Shown here piece after piece: positions 34,060-46,434 of a stretch of 64,000 bases of DNA. Under the pieces are notes generated by a model that worked only from the letters and a program-made list of their open reading frames with translations, was not told the DNA's origin and ran no database searches. Position numbers and translations under genes: made by a program. The stretch spans positions 10,601,542 through 10,665,541 of the forward strand of contig VZSR01003798.1 in the NCBI GenBank assembly GCA_013398615.1. Direction: 5' to 3'. Each line of letters opens with the position of its first letter. Within the stretch, counting starts at the first letter, position 1. This DNA is from Brachypodius melanocephalos. Lineage: Eukaryota; Chordata; Aves; Passeriformes; Pycnonotidae.

Positions 34060-34400
34060 CATGGAATCATGTCTCAGGCTGGAAGGGAGCAAAGGGATTT
34101 GTGAGCCCAACTTGCTGCTCCTCACAGGGCTGATTGAAACTAAACCATAGGAATAAGAGCATTCCAACACTTTCTGAACTCTGTCAGGCTTGATGCCATG
34201 ACCACTGGGGAGCCTGTTCCAGTGCCCAACCACCCTGTGGGTGAAAAACCTTTTCCTAATGCCCAACACAGGGCAACAGCCCAACAATGCTGAGCTTCCC
34301 TGACACAGCTTCCCCCATTTCCTCGTGTCTGTGGCTGCTCTCCAGAGATCAGCCTCTCTGCCCCTCGAGTGCTCCCTCCCATGGCTCTGGTGGCTGTGGG
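34060..34400 (-). mobile_element. CR1-type LINE 3' fragment, about 340 bp
   Basis: The + strand reads as the reverse complement of a CR1 3' region. It shows ATGGAATCATG ... GGCTGGAAGGGA, then GGAGCCTGTTCCAGTGCCCA, CAACCACCCTGTGGGTGAAA and CCTTTTCCTAATGCCCAACA. Next come TTTCCTCGTGTC and CTCCAGAGATCAGCCTCTCT. The element is truncated and carries no intact reading frame. The open frames at 33982-34503 and 34140-34415 are shadows of it. Confidence 0.8.
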
Positions 34401-36432
34401 GCATCTGAGCATCATTATGAATTAATAGTAGATAATACCAGCTTGGACTGTATCTTTCTGAACAACTGCTGCTTTGATAGTATCCTGAACTTCCTTCTCC
34501 CAATGAAAACCTTGTTTAGAAAAGTTGATTACCAGAGGATATTGTTTCTTTCTGTGCTAAGGAGATGCTGTGAGCTCTTGGTGTGTTCCCTTCACTCACA
34601 GCAGAAGAACCTTCCTGTATGAGTGAGTCAAAATCCATGAGGGGTAGATAAGGAGGGATTGGTGTTTTAGGAATACCACTCCCAGGTTTTTCTCACATGT
34701 ATCCATATACATGAATGTGTATTTTCCATTTCTCATGTCTCTCATGGTCAAAAATTTCCTTTAAATCTACACATGAAAATACTTACTGGACATGATTGCA
34801 AAGTGACCACATTTAAACTGAGAACATTTCACTAATCTGTGGATATGTTACCCTTTTGCAAATCCTGTTTCATCTCTCAGAAATAAATAGGATTATTCTG
34901 TCTCTCAGACTTTCTCAAACACTAAACTTTAGCTGCTGGCATGTAGCAGGCAGCACCATGTATATGGTTGTCTGTCTAAGATTTAGTCCTGCCACAGCAC
35001 AACATTGCTGGATACTGGGGAAAATAAATTTCTGATTGCTGCACTGCCAGTTTGAAGACTTGAGCCACTTTGTAATTTGGCACTTTGCTGGACTTCAGGG
35101 CTGCTGTGTTCCTCAGCTATTTACCTCTGCCCCTGGTTTTTCTTGGGACAATTTTCCCTTCAGTTAACCAGCAAAACTTTTGAGTAAGCTGGATTATCTG
35201 AGATTTTTCAAGCCATTTAAATGTCCTTAATACGTGTGCAATGACATTTATTAAGGGCATTCTGGATTTCATGATGGGAATTACATAAATGTGCAAAGCA
35301 TTGTGGTTGCAGTGTGTTCCTTACAAATACTTGCACCTCTGCACAAGTCACACTGTGTGGAGCAGCATTTTGAGGTCTGATTTCTGTCTCTGGAGTTACT
35401 TGCCGGAGATCCACACCATGGAACTAAGAGGAGCTGGGTGGCTGGGAAGAGGTTTCTGCTGGAAATGCAGATGAGCTCATGCTGCTGTAAAGAATTGAGG
35501 CTGTGAGTTGGAAAAGGTTGAGAATGCTGACCTGGATGCTTGGGACAGTTCATAGTGTGGCTATAGCACTGGATATGACAGTAGTTTTCATCTGACACTC
35601 ACTTTCCTGCACAGAAATATGATTCCCAGATAAGCTGGAAGGAAGCTTGCTCAGGGAAAGAAATTATTTTGAGTTTCGTGGACTCCTTTTGAGCCTCTCT
35701 TTACCCCTGTGTTTGTTTTCCTTCTTGCCTTCCTTTCACAATTTATTAAATCTCTCCAGACTTTCCTGGGCCAAAGAGGTTTCTGTTGTTACACAACATC
35801 ATCCAGGGCGTGCTGGCAGACCAGCTCTATTGCCAGGGATCTAGAAATGAGATCTCCAGCTTTTTGACACAGTTAAGGCGTCACATTTGAGCCGTGTGAG
35901 GGGATCTCTGGGAGTGGTTTAGGACTGGTCTATTGCATGCTGTAGGGCTGAACTCTGAGCTAACTTTTTTTTCCCCCCAGCAAACTGTGACTGTAAAATT
36001 TTAAAGGAGTATATAGCCTTTCCAAAATTATTAGAGATTTTAGGTGGATTGGCTTTTTGAAGGGCTTTGATCTTGAACACATCCAGCTTTTGGATTGTTC
36101 TTACACCACGTTGTTTCCAAAACCTGAAAAGCTTTAAGATTAAAGAAAATCTGAAATTAAATAGAAGGGGAAGGAGCAGAACTCCCAGCAGGAGTTTAAC
36201 CTGACAGAGGGGCTCTGTTGGGTGAAGCTGGGGCTGTGTGAATGTAGAGCTGCCTCCTGCAGGACCCACCTGCCCTGGGAGGAGCAGGAGCAGTGGCAGT
36301 CCCTGCCTTTGGAGTGTGTGTCACATCCTGGCCTCTCACAGGGGGCTGCTGCAGCCAAGGCTCAGAGAGGCAGATATTTATTTCTTGCTCTTTGGGAAAT
36401 GTGGCAATTCATGAAGAGTGGGCTCACAAATT

Positions 36433-36480
36433 AAAAAAAAAAAAAAAACCAAAACAAAACAAAACAAAAAAACAACAACC
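36433..36480. repeat. A-rich low-complexity run
   Basis: Sixteen A residues are followed by repeated AAAAC units. A retroposon tail is possible, but no body is recognised upstream. Confidence 0.85.
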
Positions 36481-36769
36481 AAACACCCAGGCATGCCCCA
36501 GCTTTTTATAAACACCCTAATTACCCGGAAGTGCACAAGTTGTTTGCCAGAAGGATGTGTTTTTCAAATCGTTATTCCAGATGGTCCTTTCCAAGCCATA
36601 TAAATATATGTTTTTAAACTGGCAACAAAGGCGGCTGTAAAATAAACTGAAAACTTGCATTAAAAAAAAATAAAATTAAAAAATAAATAAATTTTAAAAA
36701 TACTTACTAATTCAATTTAGGCTGAACAATTTTTCAGTGTTCAGCGAGGAAGGTGTGAGGTGTGTGCCT

Positions 36770-36905
36770 GCCCGCACAGCCCCGGGTGCCGTGCCCCGGC
36801 AGTTCGGGAGGGAGCGGGGCAGCCCCGGCCGGGGGATGCCGGAGCACGGAGCGGCTCTGGAGCTCCGCAGCCCGGCCCGTGCGGCTCCAACACGTGCCTG
36901 CCTCC
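36770..36905. promoter_or_regulatory. Isolated CpG-dense patch (possible promoter)
   Basis: Roughly sixteen CpG dinucleotides lie within about 130 bp, in an otherwise CpG-poor region and directly after an A/T-rich run. It contains GGAGCGGGGC and GGCCGGGGG boxes. It could be a small orphan CpG island or the first exon of an unrecognised transcript on either strand. No coding start is supported. Confidence 0.4.
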
Positions 36906-38948
36906 CATTCCTCACGGCTTTATCCTCCCAGCCCAGGCTGTGTGCTCGCCCTGTGCTGCTCCTGCCAGGCTGGGCTGCAGTTCTGGTCTGAAGGGTTTGC
37001 CTGAGCTATGGTGTGTTCAGCGTTTCTCAGGCAAGGTGTGATTTTGCTCTGCTCCGGGATGGTTTGTGCTGAGGGTCCTGTGAGCTGTGAGCAGTGCTGG
37101 GGGTTTGTTGTGCTGGTTTTGCACATGTTTGCTGGTAAATAACTCTAGTGGGCACCCAACCCACTGCACCTGTGTGTGAAGGCTCTCAGGGGCTCAGGCA
37201 GTGAGTTTGGGGCCCTGGAGTGGCATGGCAGCACTGGTGTTACATGGCAGCTTGCCTTACAAACCCTTTAAAGGTTTAGAAAGCAGGAAAATGTTTGCTG
37301 AGATGTAAATCAGCCAATCTCTAAAGCCAGAACTCTGCAGTACAGAGTACTGAGTGCCTTGGTCATCGAGCTGCTTGGCATGAAACACCAGTGGGTGTAA
37401 GTTCACAGAAAAATAGGTTTGCACATGGACCTCTGTCCTCTGAGACAGGATAAAATTGATCTAAGCCTTTCTGACAGATTTTAACCTGTGATTTCACAGT
37501 GCTGATTGTGCTGCTTAGCTGTCTCCAGTCTCCCAGAGGTTCTCTGAGTCTCAGCTCACCTTTTGCTACAGCTTCAGTCAGTAAATTTTCTACGTTTTGT
37601 AAACAAGGAAGGGCTGCAATGTACACAGCTGCTTTTTGAGCGTTTTCCTAAAGTGCTGGTGTCTCTCTCCTTCAGCTGTGGACCACCAAGCACTTGTCAC
37701 CTCCCTTTTGCTCAGACCCCTGGATTATTCCTGCTTCTGCGGAAAAAAAAGGTGCCTTTAGGCCTTACAACTGAGAGTTCTGTTGTCTGTTTGTATGTGG
37801 GGAGTCTGTTTTGTGAAGATGAAGCAAGGCTGCACATTGCATGAGGTCATTTGGAGGTGGGAGATGGAATATCCTTGTGCTTTAGTGTGACCTTGATAAT
37901 GCACTGGCAGAGCTTAGATGTGAAAAGCTGAGATTGCTGCTGTGGGCCAGCTGTAACCAGTTCATGTTGCTGTTCATCAGTTTTAGGGTTTCAGAAGGGA
38001 ACAGGGCAGATTAGGAGAGAGCAGCACACAAAATTCTCGTCACTGGGCAGCTTTTTGGTTCTTGTGACCGGTTTCCATAGCAGGAAAATACGCAGCTTTG
38101 GTTAAACCTGTTGCGTGTGACTCTGTTGTTGTGCTCTAGAATGAGTCCTGTGCTCAACAGCAGCGCTGAGCAGTGTCAAACCCACTGATGGCAGATAGAG
38201 AGTGGGTGTTGTGCCAGCGTGTTTGTGCAGAGAGGAGCTGCTCCTGCAGCTGAAGGGCAGCTGGCAGCTCTCCTGCCTCGTCATGCGCGCTGGCAGGCGC
38301 TGGGGCTGATTCACCGCCCCAAAATAACCTGCTGGGCCAGGGTGTTCTTGTGAGCCCCGTGCACCTCAGCGTGATCAGGGGAGACACAGAGGCTCCCTTC
38401 TGCAGGGCTGGTGCTCTGGTAATACCAAATATGAAGGGGGTTCACATTCTGAGCTGCAGGTCCCAGCACAGGCTGGGATCCCTCTTCTCCAAACCATGCA
38501 CCTTTAGGGGAACAAGAACCGAGGTGATCCCACAGGTGCTTCCATGGAGTTGGGTACAAGCACAGGGGCTTGTCTGTCCTCTATGTTCTTTCACTTGCAA
38601 GAGAAATTTCCAATCCCAGTGCTGATCTTGTTGTCACCTGCCCAACAGCAGCACTTCATGGCTGGTTTTCTTTCTTTTTCTGAAAATCTGCCAATTCTGT
38701 ACAACCAGAAGTGTGGTTCCCAGCTGCCATTTAGAGAAAGGTGGTGGCAGGAAAGGATTTCAGATTTTGTGGGAGTGAGAGGTGTCCCTGGAGAATGTCT
38801 GTAGTAAAACCTGATCATTTTGCCCTTAGCAAATCCAAGGCACTGCTTCCTGAAGTGGAGGGGTGGCTCATGGAAATGCCACCCTGTGTGGATGTGGGCA
38901 GCCCTTGAGCCACAGCAGCTCTTTGAGTGTCCTCGGGGGGGTACCAGG
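36906..38948. other. Intergenic sequence before the gap
   Basis: This is mixed-composition sequence without a recognisable exon, transposon or tandem repeat. Several open frames of 60-93 codons look like chance. Confidence 0.55.
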
Positions 38949-39048
38949 NNNNNNNNNNNNNNNNNNNNNNNNNNNNNNNNNNNNNNNNNNNNNNNNNNNN
39001 NNNNNNNNNNNNNNNNNNNNNNNNNNNNNNNNNNNNNNNNNNNNNNNN
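38949..39048. other. Assembly gap, 100 N
   Basis: There are exactly 100 undetermined bases, the conventional placeholder for a gap of unknown size. Anything spanning it cannot be evaluated. Confidence 0.99.
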
Positions 39049-39450
39049 TTAGCCGGCGATAGTTAATCACCACCCTCTGCAAAATGGCCCGCAATGTATT
39101 TTCTTTCTGTTGCTCTTCTGGCAGGCTGCTCTGCTCTCCCTCGTTTTGATTTATAGCTGCACACGTGGTTATGCTAATGGCAAGCCTTGCAGGGACAGAC
39201 GGTGAGTGCTCAGACTCTGCTGCAGGAAGCTCTCGGCTGCCTGGATTTCCATGGATGCGCCGCGTTACGGCTCAGCGGAGCGAGCGTTTAATTCAGCAAA
39301 TGTCTCCTAACCTGCCACAGCGCTGCTTGTTTTCACTGCAGCATATGCTCCGATGGGGGCTGTTGATTCAGCAAAAGTAATGGTGGCCAATAGAGCTGAT
39401 CAAACGCTCCAAAAATAGTTTACCACATAAATTATTCAGTGGCTGTTGGT
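39049..39450. other. Candidate conserved noncoding element next to the gap
   Basis: This is a complex, non-repetitive block with TTAATCACC, two TTCAGCAAA words (one inside TGTTGATTCAGCA, close to a MAF/T-MARE site), CCAAT and a pair of GAGCG words. It has no open coding structure. It resembles vertebrate enhancer sequence by appearance only. Confidence 0.3.
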
Positions 39451-42400
39451 GTTTCTTATCACGTAATGTGTTTGACCACTTGGAGGTTGGTGTGCTCCGG
39501 TGCACAAGCTTGCTGAGGGGGCTTTTCTGCTTCACTCACCCCTGGTGCAGGTACAAAGGTTTGCTGGGCTCTTTGCAGGGAGGTGGGAGTCTGGAAGGCC
39601 TGGTAAAGGCTTCAAATCTTCTTCAAACAATTCCCCACTGGAGCAAGGCCAGACAGAGCCTCTGAGGGTTGCTAATTCTGTGTATTAAAGATGTTACCCT
39701 TCATTTTTGCCCCAGAGTTCGACGCTGGCACAGTTATTTCAGTACAACAGATAATTAATTGAATGTGCCCCGCGTGGTGACCTCAGCTAACCCAACTGTG
39801 TGTGCCCAAAGCTGGGCTTGCACAACCTCTGGGGCTGGTGGGGCCATGGCAGTGGCAGGTAACATGCAGCAGAAGCCAGCGGGTCCCTTGGTGAGTGGGT
39901 GCCAGGCTCTGCAGCAGCACAGGGCTGCACACAGCTCTGCCAGCAGCAAACGGCCTGAAGGTCTTTTTGTTTGGTTGAGGACATCGCGTGTCGTGTGTTT
40001 TTCTACAGAAAGTTTGGTCGCCGTCTGATGTGACACATTTATATTTGTATCAGGACTTGTGGGGCTTGATTTTTTTTTTTTGTTTTGTTTTCTGGACCAG
40101 GTGCATCAGTCACTTAATGCTTAGGTTCATTGCACAAGTATAAACCTTCTAGGACACAGATAAGTGGTTTAGGTGTCAAGTACTGAGGGCACTGTGTAAA
40201 AGTGCACCTAAGAAAGATCCTTTGTTGTCTTCCACCTGTGGTTGTCCCTGTCACCTGCCTGATTTGACTGGGTCTCACCACAGGAGCAGACTTTTCCCAT
40301 CCACAGGGCTCGAATCTGCTTATTGTGGATATGCAACATCAAAACATCTTCTTATGGTGTTGACTGGCTGAGAGTGAAAGGGGAATGCCCAAGATTTTTG
40401 GACTATTTTATTTTATTTTTAAAATTGCATTTAAAATGCACTGCTGGCAGTGCATTTACAGTATGAACATCAGTGGCGAGAACCCTAGTTTCCCTTTCAG
40501 AAATGAGAGAAGATCAGCCTGTCTGGGACTGTAACTTGCCTGTGCATGGTCAATTTGCATTGCAGATGTGGTTTCCTCACCAGCCAGGGGCTGGAAGGCA
40601 GGCTGTTCTCCCCAGGCATCCCACACCCATCCTTGTCTGTTGGGCACTGCCTTGTCCCTCCAGCAGCCTCTGCAGTATTTTAACCCAGGGCTTGCTGGGG
40701 TGAGTGGCCAAAGCAGCCAATTAACCCCTGCCCTGCCAGCCCAGTGCCCTTCCCTCAGTGTTGAGATGCCTCTCACACAGTGTCTGGTGAACATGTTGTT
40801 TTCTGTGGTATTTTAGATAAATCCACTCTTGCATCCTGTTTGAAAGAGCCCTTAAGGATATGTTTGTCCCCTTAGATCCATGCAAGCTGTGGCCAGCAGC
40901 CTGTGGAGCTGTGATCCTGGCTGTGCTGCAGGACACTGTCAGTGTAGGGAGATCAGGGGCACCATCAACAGCATCTCCTCCCGTAATGCTGCTCATTTCC
41001 ATGGCCACCTGTTCCACATAGGAGAGCAGGGAAGAGACAGGAGCCTTGCCTGGAAGGGGTCTGGGATGTGCTGAAGGCTCTGCTTCACTGCCCTGGCTGA
41101 GAGGGCTCTGGGGGCTTCATTGAGCTGTGGAGCAGCTCCTGCTGCTCAGCCTGCCCAGTGCTGCTGCTGCTGCCACAGAGCTCCTCACACAGAGCCTGTG
41201 GCACTGGGGCAGGGCTGTTCTGGCAGTGGGCTGCTGTGGCTGCAGTCCCATGGGGTGGGTGCTTTGGGGACAGTATCCTCCACTCCAGCCTTGGCTTCTC
41301 ATCCTGGCCTCTGGTGAACCTCCCCTTGTGGTGACACAGCTGCACATTGGGATTCTGCAGCTCCGTGTTTAAAGGAAACACAGAGCTGAGTTCATGTTAC
41401 TTGCTTTTAGTATTACTAATTTTAAGGCCTAGAGCCGTTCCTGAGTCAGTGAAGCCCCACAAAAAGTCAGTGACAGCTCAAGGAGCAGCCAGCTGTGAGG
41501 TGAGGAGGTGCCAGCCACTTCTGCTGCCCAGTTGGGGTTAAACACCCCTGGCTGCAGAACCAGGCAGGACTTCACCTTCTTGGAGAACGACCATCCCCAG
41601 GGTAGGTGGAACTCACAGGGAGAGCTCCTGTGGCAATTTGTGCCACTTTGAGCACAGAGAATTCAGCAAATTGTCTGGAGAAGGAAGGATTTTAAAGTCA
41701 CAAGTCAAGAGCCAAATGTCTCCTGAGGTTACCTCAGTGCCTCTAGTCCCCACCCCTCACGTGGCTCCCAGCTCTGGTGCAGTGGGAGTCAGCCAGCTCC
41801 TCATCATTGGCCTGTGCAGGAGAGCAAGTGGGAACTGCAGCCTGTGGGAGTATTTCGTGTACCAAAACGTGACTCAAGGTGCAGCTCAGTGCCATGTTTT
41901 CTTTAGCAACACAACCTTCTGACAAAACAGGTCAAAGCCACTTGGCAAAACTGTTCCTGCTCCAACTGCCTGGGTTTTTCCTCTTGTCACTGACCTACCT
42001 GTGGGACCACAGTCTAAGTGGGAGTACTGAAATAGTCAGAGTTAAGTTAAAAAAAAACCTCTTTAAACAGAGGAAAATTTGTTCCTGAACTAAGCTCCTT
42101 CATTGGAGGGCTGCATGGTCTCCCAGCATCTGATAACATTGCAAAGCAGTAGAGAGCACTGGCCTTGCAAGTGTGTGTCTGAGGAATCTGTCTCCACCCT
42201 GAAACCAGGGGGAGGAGAGGAGGAACTGTATTTTTGGCACAGGTTACTTTGTGTATTGACATTTTCTGCTGAGATGAATTGCCTGTAATGGCCAAATGTG
42301 AGTGATTCAGTTAATTTGGTGCTCTTTTCCTCATCCAGCCTCATGATAGCTTTGCAGTGCAGCATGGAGGTGCAGATCTGAGGCTGTTTAAACACAGCAT

Positions 42401-45400
42401 ACTTTTTCAGTTTATCACACTCCTCTTTGATTTTTCCTCCTGGCTGTGAAGCAGTGTGTAAATACATGTCACAAGTTCATTGTTAGGGTAAATTTGTTGT
42501 TAGCAGCTGAGGAGACCATGCTGGACTGCTCCAGCATCCTCAGGGCAGTGGTAACAACTGAGCTGGGAAACTGCAGTAGGGAAAACCCATCCCAAAGGCA
42601 GCTATGGTACCAGGCCATTCTTGGGAGTGATGACTGAGGCAGGTGTGCTTAGCTGAGCCCCGTGGTGGTTGATCAGGGCTGGAGCTGATGCCCTGCTTCC
42701 TCAGGTGCTGTTTTGGAGCTGTTGCTGATCTTCCCCTTTGTAGTGAGTACCTGTCCCAGCCCGCAGTGCCGGGGCTCCCTCTCTGCAGCTGGCAGTGTGT
42801 GTGGAGAGAGGGCAGTGGGCACTGCAGGGATTCTCCTCTGGCTGCACTGGCTGCTCACAACAGCCTTTAATTAGGGTGTCTCTGCCAGCCCTAAGGGCTG
42901 CCTGAAAGCAGAGCCTTGGCACAGAGCAGGAGGCATGGAGTGCAGAAGCACACACGTGCCAATGCTCAGTGTGCCATAGTCAGATAGGGCAGCTGCTGCC
43001 CCTGTTTGGGCAAAGATGGTTCTGGAAACCTGGGCCACCTTCCCACAAGCCTTCCTGCTGCACTGGTGTGCCAGGGAAGCTGGGGTGAGGCTCCTGAGTG
43101 GGATCTGGCATCTGGTGAGAAACCATGCTGGAGAAGGGAGCATGCTTGTGAATCTGTGGGTTACAGGACAAGGTGTGAGGCACCCAGGCAGGCACCACTG
43201 CAGACCTTCAAGTCATGCTCCAGAAGGTATGCTGTTATTCTGACTTGCAATCTACTACCAAGATGTGACTGTGACCAGGATTTTATTTCTCTATTATTTT
43301 AGCAGCTGAACAAACATTTTTCTCTCATAAGAATGTACTCCTCTTTGGAGTGACACCAGCCTAGGCAGTGCCAGGTTTTCAATGTCATGGCAAAGGGTCT
43401 TAGGTAAGATGGAACATGCTGCCTTCTCTGTCATGCAGTTGAGCAGTAAATGCAGCATCCCCCAGGGACTGAGAGTCCTGGGATCCGTTCTGGGAAGAGC
43501 GGTGACGCGGCGGGGCCGGGCTGGGTGCACACAGGTAACGCAACCCAGCTGGAGAAAGGGGAAACTGCCTGCAACACGAGAAGGTCATGTTGTGCTGCCT
43601 CTCTGCTTTCCCAAGCTAAGGCCCACTCTGTGTCCCTGAAAGACCTAGGTAAAGCTAAAATTAAGTCAGTCAGATAAATATTTATAGTACGAATGTTGGA
43701 ATATAATCCTCGAGGGGTCTGATTGCTCTCTCTGTACTCCGAAATGTACTAAAGGGGAAATAATAGTGCTATAAATACAGTCGTGTTTAGCTGGGTCATT
43801 ACCTTGGGGTGTTTCTGGTCCTTCTCTGGGGACTGCAGTTGCAGCACCAAAAAAATTAGCAGGGAACTGAAAAACCAGTGGGTGATCCCTTTGCCAATGA
43901 TACTTCTCAGTTAGGCAATGATTCGTCATTACAGTAGCAATCAGGTTTAAAGTCCTTGTATGTGCAAGTCATGGCAGCAACCGGGGCAGCCCTTGTACAG
44001 GCTGGTCAGACCATTTTGTTGCAGATTTCTTTGGAGAAGCCACACCCACCAGATCTTTTGAGTTGTTTGTGGTGGGTTTTTTTCTAGTTTCTTATTGCCT
44101 TGTGTTGGAAAATACAGCAGAGCATATGATTTGAGGATTCAGAAAAAAGTCATAAAATTATTATTATATTTTTCAACTGCCAGTTTCCCACACCAATTTA
44201 CAGAGACATCCTGCAAAATATTTGATATCTATACACAGACAAAGTGCAACTCTCTGTAATAGAGGAGATTGATTTGGTTTTGCTCTTTCCCTTTATAGGA
44301 GCAAGGCTTGGTGCTGCTGAGCATGTGCTTCTCCTGGACCAGGCTGCTCCAATTTCAGTAATACAGTGGGTAGAGTCTGCAAGAATTAAAACCAGCTTGC
44401 ACAGAAAGTGAAAGGACCAAGCTTTCATAAACCCACTATCCCCGGCTTCTGTGGGAAAGACTTTGAGGTTGGTGTGCTGCTCCTTGGACCATGAAGTTCC
44501 TGGTACATGCAAGCCTTGCTGGGAAATGTTTAGTGTTTTATTTGGTCTGAGATATCCCCACGGAGGAGGGGAGGCTGGCTCCACGTTGGGAATATGGGGG
44601 TGTGCTTGCTGCCCAGGGCTGCAGGAGCCTCTCTGCTCCAGTGTTGGGAAGCTGCTCCAGCAGAGCCAGCAGGGAGCTGTGTGAAATGCTCGCCTTCTTT
44701 TCCGAGGGGGAAGCCAGCCGACCTGCAGGGACTCTGTTTCCATCCTTTTCTCTGCCTGGTAACTCGATCCCAGGTTATCTCCTTGGTGTCGTTTGGTTTG
44801 TACTCGTTAGAGCCTGGCTGCTCTGGCTCTGCTGCTCTGTAGTTAATTCTGCAGTGGGGTTTGTGCAGCCTGGGCAGGAGAGCAGCAGTCTGGGATGAGC
44901 AGGTATTGCTTATCCTGCACATGACACCAGTGCTATCACAGATCTGTCTGCCTGGTGCATGCAGAGTGCTCCACTCTCTGCAGAGAGTGCAGGGGGCATA
45001 TTTAGGGTCATGAATATATTTAGTACGTGGTTCTGAAACATCTGACAGCCAGAAAGCCTGGGCTGTGGGTGCTTTGGTATTTGAGTACCAACAGCGAGCT
45101 GGAACCTTCTCCTGTGTCATCAGTGTTTTTGAGCTATGCAACCAGCAAAGAATTGTTTCTGCTTGAATTTATGTCATCACTCTGATGCTGATTTTCAGCT
45201 TCTCTGTGACAATAGGAACTCTGAAAGAGAAGGAGTAAAATCCCTTTCCTTTGCTAAATGTAGTAGCAATGATGTGCAAGAAGTAAGTGGGCAAAGTGTG
45301 CTGTGAGGGGTGTTCTGGGGTTCCTGGGGTTCCTGGGGTCAGCCAGTTGTCCCAGGATTTCTCAGTCTGTGTCACTGTCAGTGTGATGGAGGAGAACTTC

Positions 45401-46010
45401 TAACAGGGACCAGTCTCACCCAGAAAGAGAATTCAGTTTCTCTACTGTAAATCAGGTTTGGCACAAGTTTCATCTATTGTCATCATTCATCTTCACACTT
45501 ACCTGTTCCCTTGACTGCTGTTTCAGATCTTTCTCTTGTGGTTGTGTATTGCTACGTGGAATGGGTGGCTGCAGTCACTCCCCAAACACCTGCTGAGCTC
45601 TGGAAATTTTATCACACATCAGTCAGCATCACATGGTCGGGCTAGATTATACTGAGACAATTTTTTTTTTTTTTTTTTCGGTTGAGGTTTCTTTCCCCAG
45701 GTGGATAGCTGAAAATAGCCTTGTTCAAAACAGACCTCCCACAGAAGTCTGTATGAGTCTGGCAGACACTAGAGCTTGAAAAGTGTTTCATGAGTTCGTT
45801 TTGACTTCATAATTTGTATCAGCATTTGAAAAAAAAAATAACGCTGCTTCTTCACTGAAGAGCTTTCAGCTTTGTGCTTGACAAGTGCATTTATCTGATC
45901 ATGTACAAGAAGACTTATTTTCAGGTGATTTTCTTCTGATGTCAAGCCATAAAGCAGCCTGTAGTCTGTTCCCAGAGGACCTTACCCAGCACTGGCTGCT
46001 GGCTGCAGCA
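39451..46010. other. Intergenic sequence 39.4-46.0 kb
   Basis: No recognisable exon is present. An AT-rich block at about 43,650-43,960 has the palindrome ATAAATATTTAT (43674-43685). An 18-T run lies at 45661-45678. Overlapping minus-strand frames at 44198-44743 and 44530-45141 show no homology that I recognise. Confidence 0.55.
45661..45678. repeat. Poly(T) run
   Basis: Eighteen consecutive T residues, with no recognised retroposon attached. Confidence 0.95.
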
Positions 46011-46011
46011 G

Positions 46012-46434
46012 TCATTTCTTGCAAATAATTAAACCCCTGTGGAGCATCAATAGCTGGGTTGCTGATATTGCATTTAGATCAGAAGCAGGAACTGTAGGTG
46101 ATGCAGGAGAGTTACTTTGAAGTATTTGTTCTCTCTCTAAAGCATTTTCTAACAGAAAGCAGATGTCTATCAAATCTTCCTCTTGCCAATTAAATTTAGG
46201 TCTGAAATTGTTGTTTCTGTGGCGTTTCAGGAGGTCCAGCCCTAACAACAACATCAGCTTGTTGCTCCAGTTGTGCTGTGGGCTGGTGCAGGCTGTGGTC
46301 AGACAGGTCCCACAGCACCCAGACCTGGCATCTTCTGCCCACTCTGGCTGCCCTTTACTGCAGGTACCAGGGCAAGAACTGCAATCAAACCTTTCTTGGC
46401 AGGTGCAGCCTGTTCCTGTTCCTGTCCCTGCTCA
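46012..46434 (-). other. Unexplained minus-strand open frame or conserved element
   Basis: The minus strand is open for about 140 codons from the stop near 46,432 to the stop at 46012-46014, with an ATG at 46254. The part from about residue 18 after that ATG (FRPKFNWQEEDLIDICFLLE) looks protein-like, with mixed charge and no low complexity. The upstream part is Cys-rich. I recognise no family and see no convincing acceptor. The same DNA read on the + strand has AATTAAA and ATTGCATTT words seen in enhancers. It may be coding, a gene relic, a conserved element or chance. Confidence 0.25.

Larger units (their letters stand above)
30561..36760. other. Intergenic region downstream of LEO1
   Basis: No coding exon is recognised. 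It contains an (AAT)n microsatellite, one sizeable CR1 fragment (about 34,060-34,400) and A-rich runs at 36,433-36,480 and 36,661-36,700. A GC-richer patch lies at 33,040-33,240. Open frames here do not resemble known proteins. Confidence 0.65.

Noticed and set aside
33982..34503. Minus-strand 173-codon frame
   Set aside because: It is explained by the CR1 fragment and its flanks; it is not a CR1 protein frame because the matched part is the 3' end region.
44198..45141. Two overlapping minus-strand frames of 181 and 203 codons
   Set aside because: They overlap each other in different frames, show no domain or splice context, and have composition expected for GC-rich noncoding DNA.
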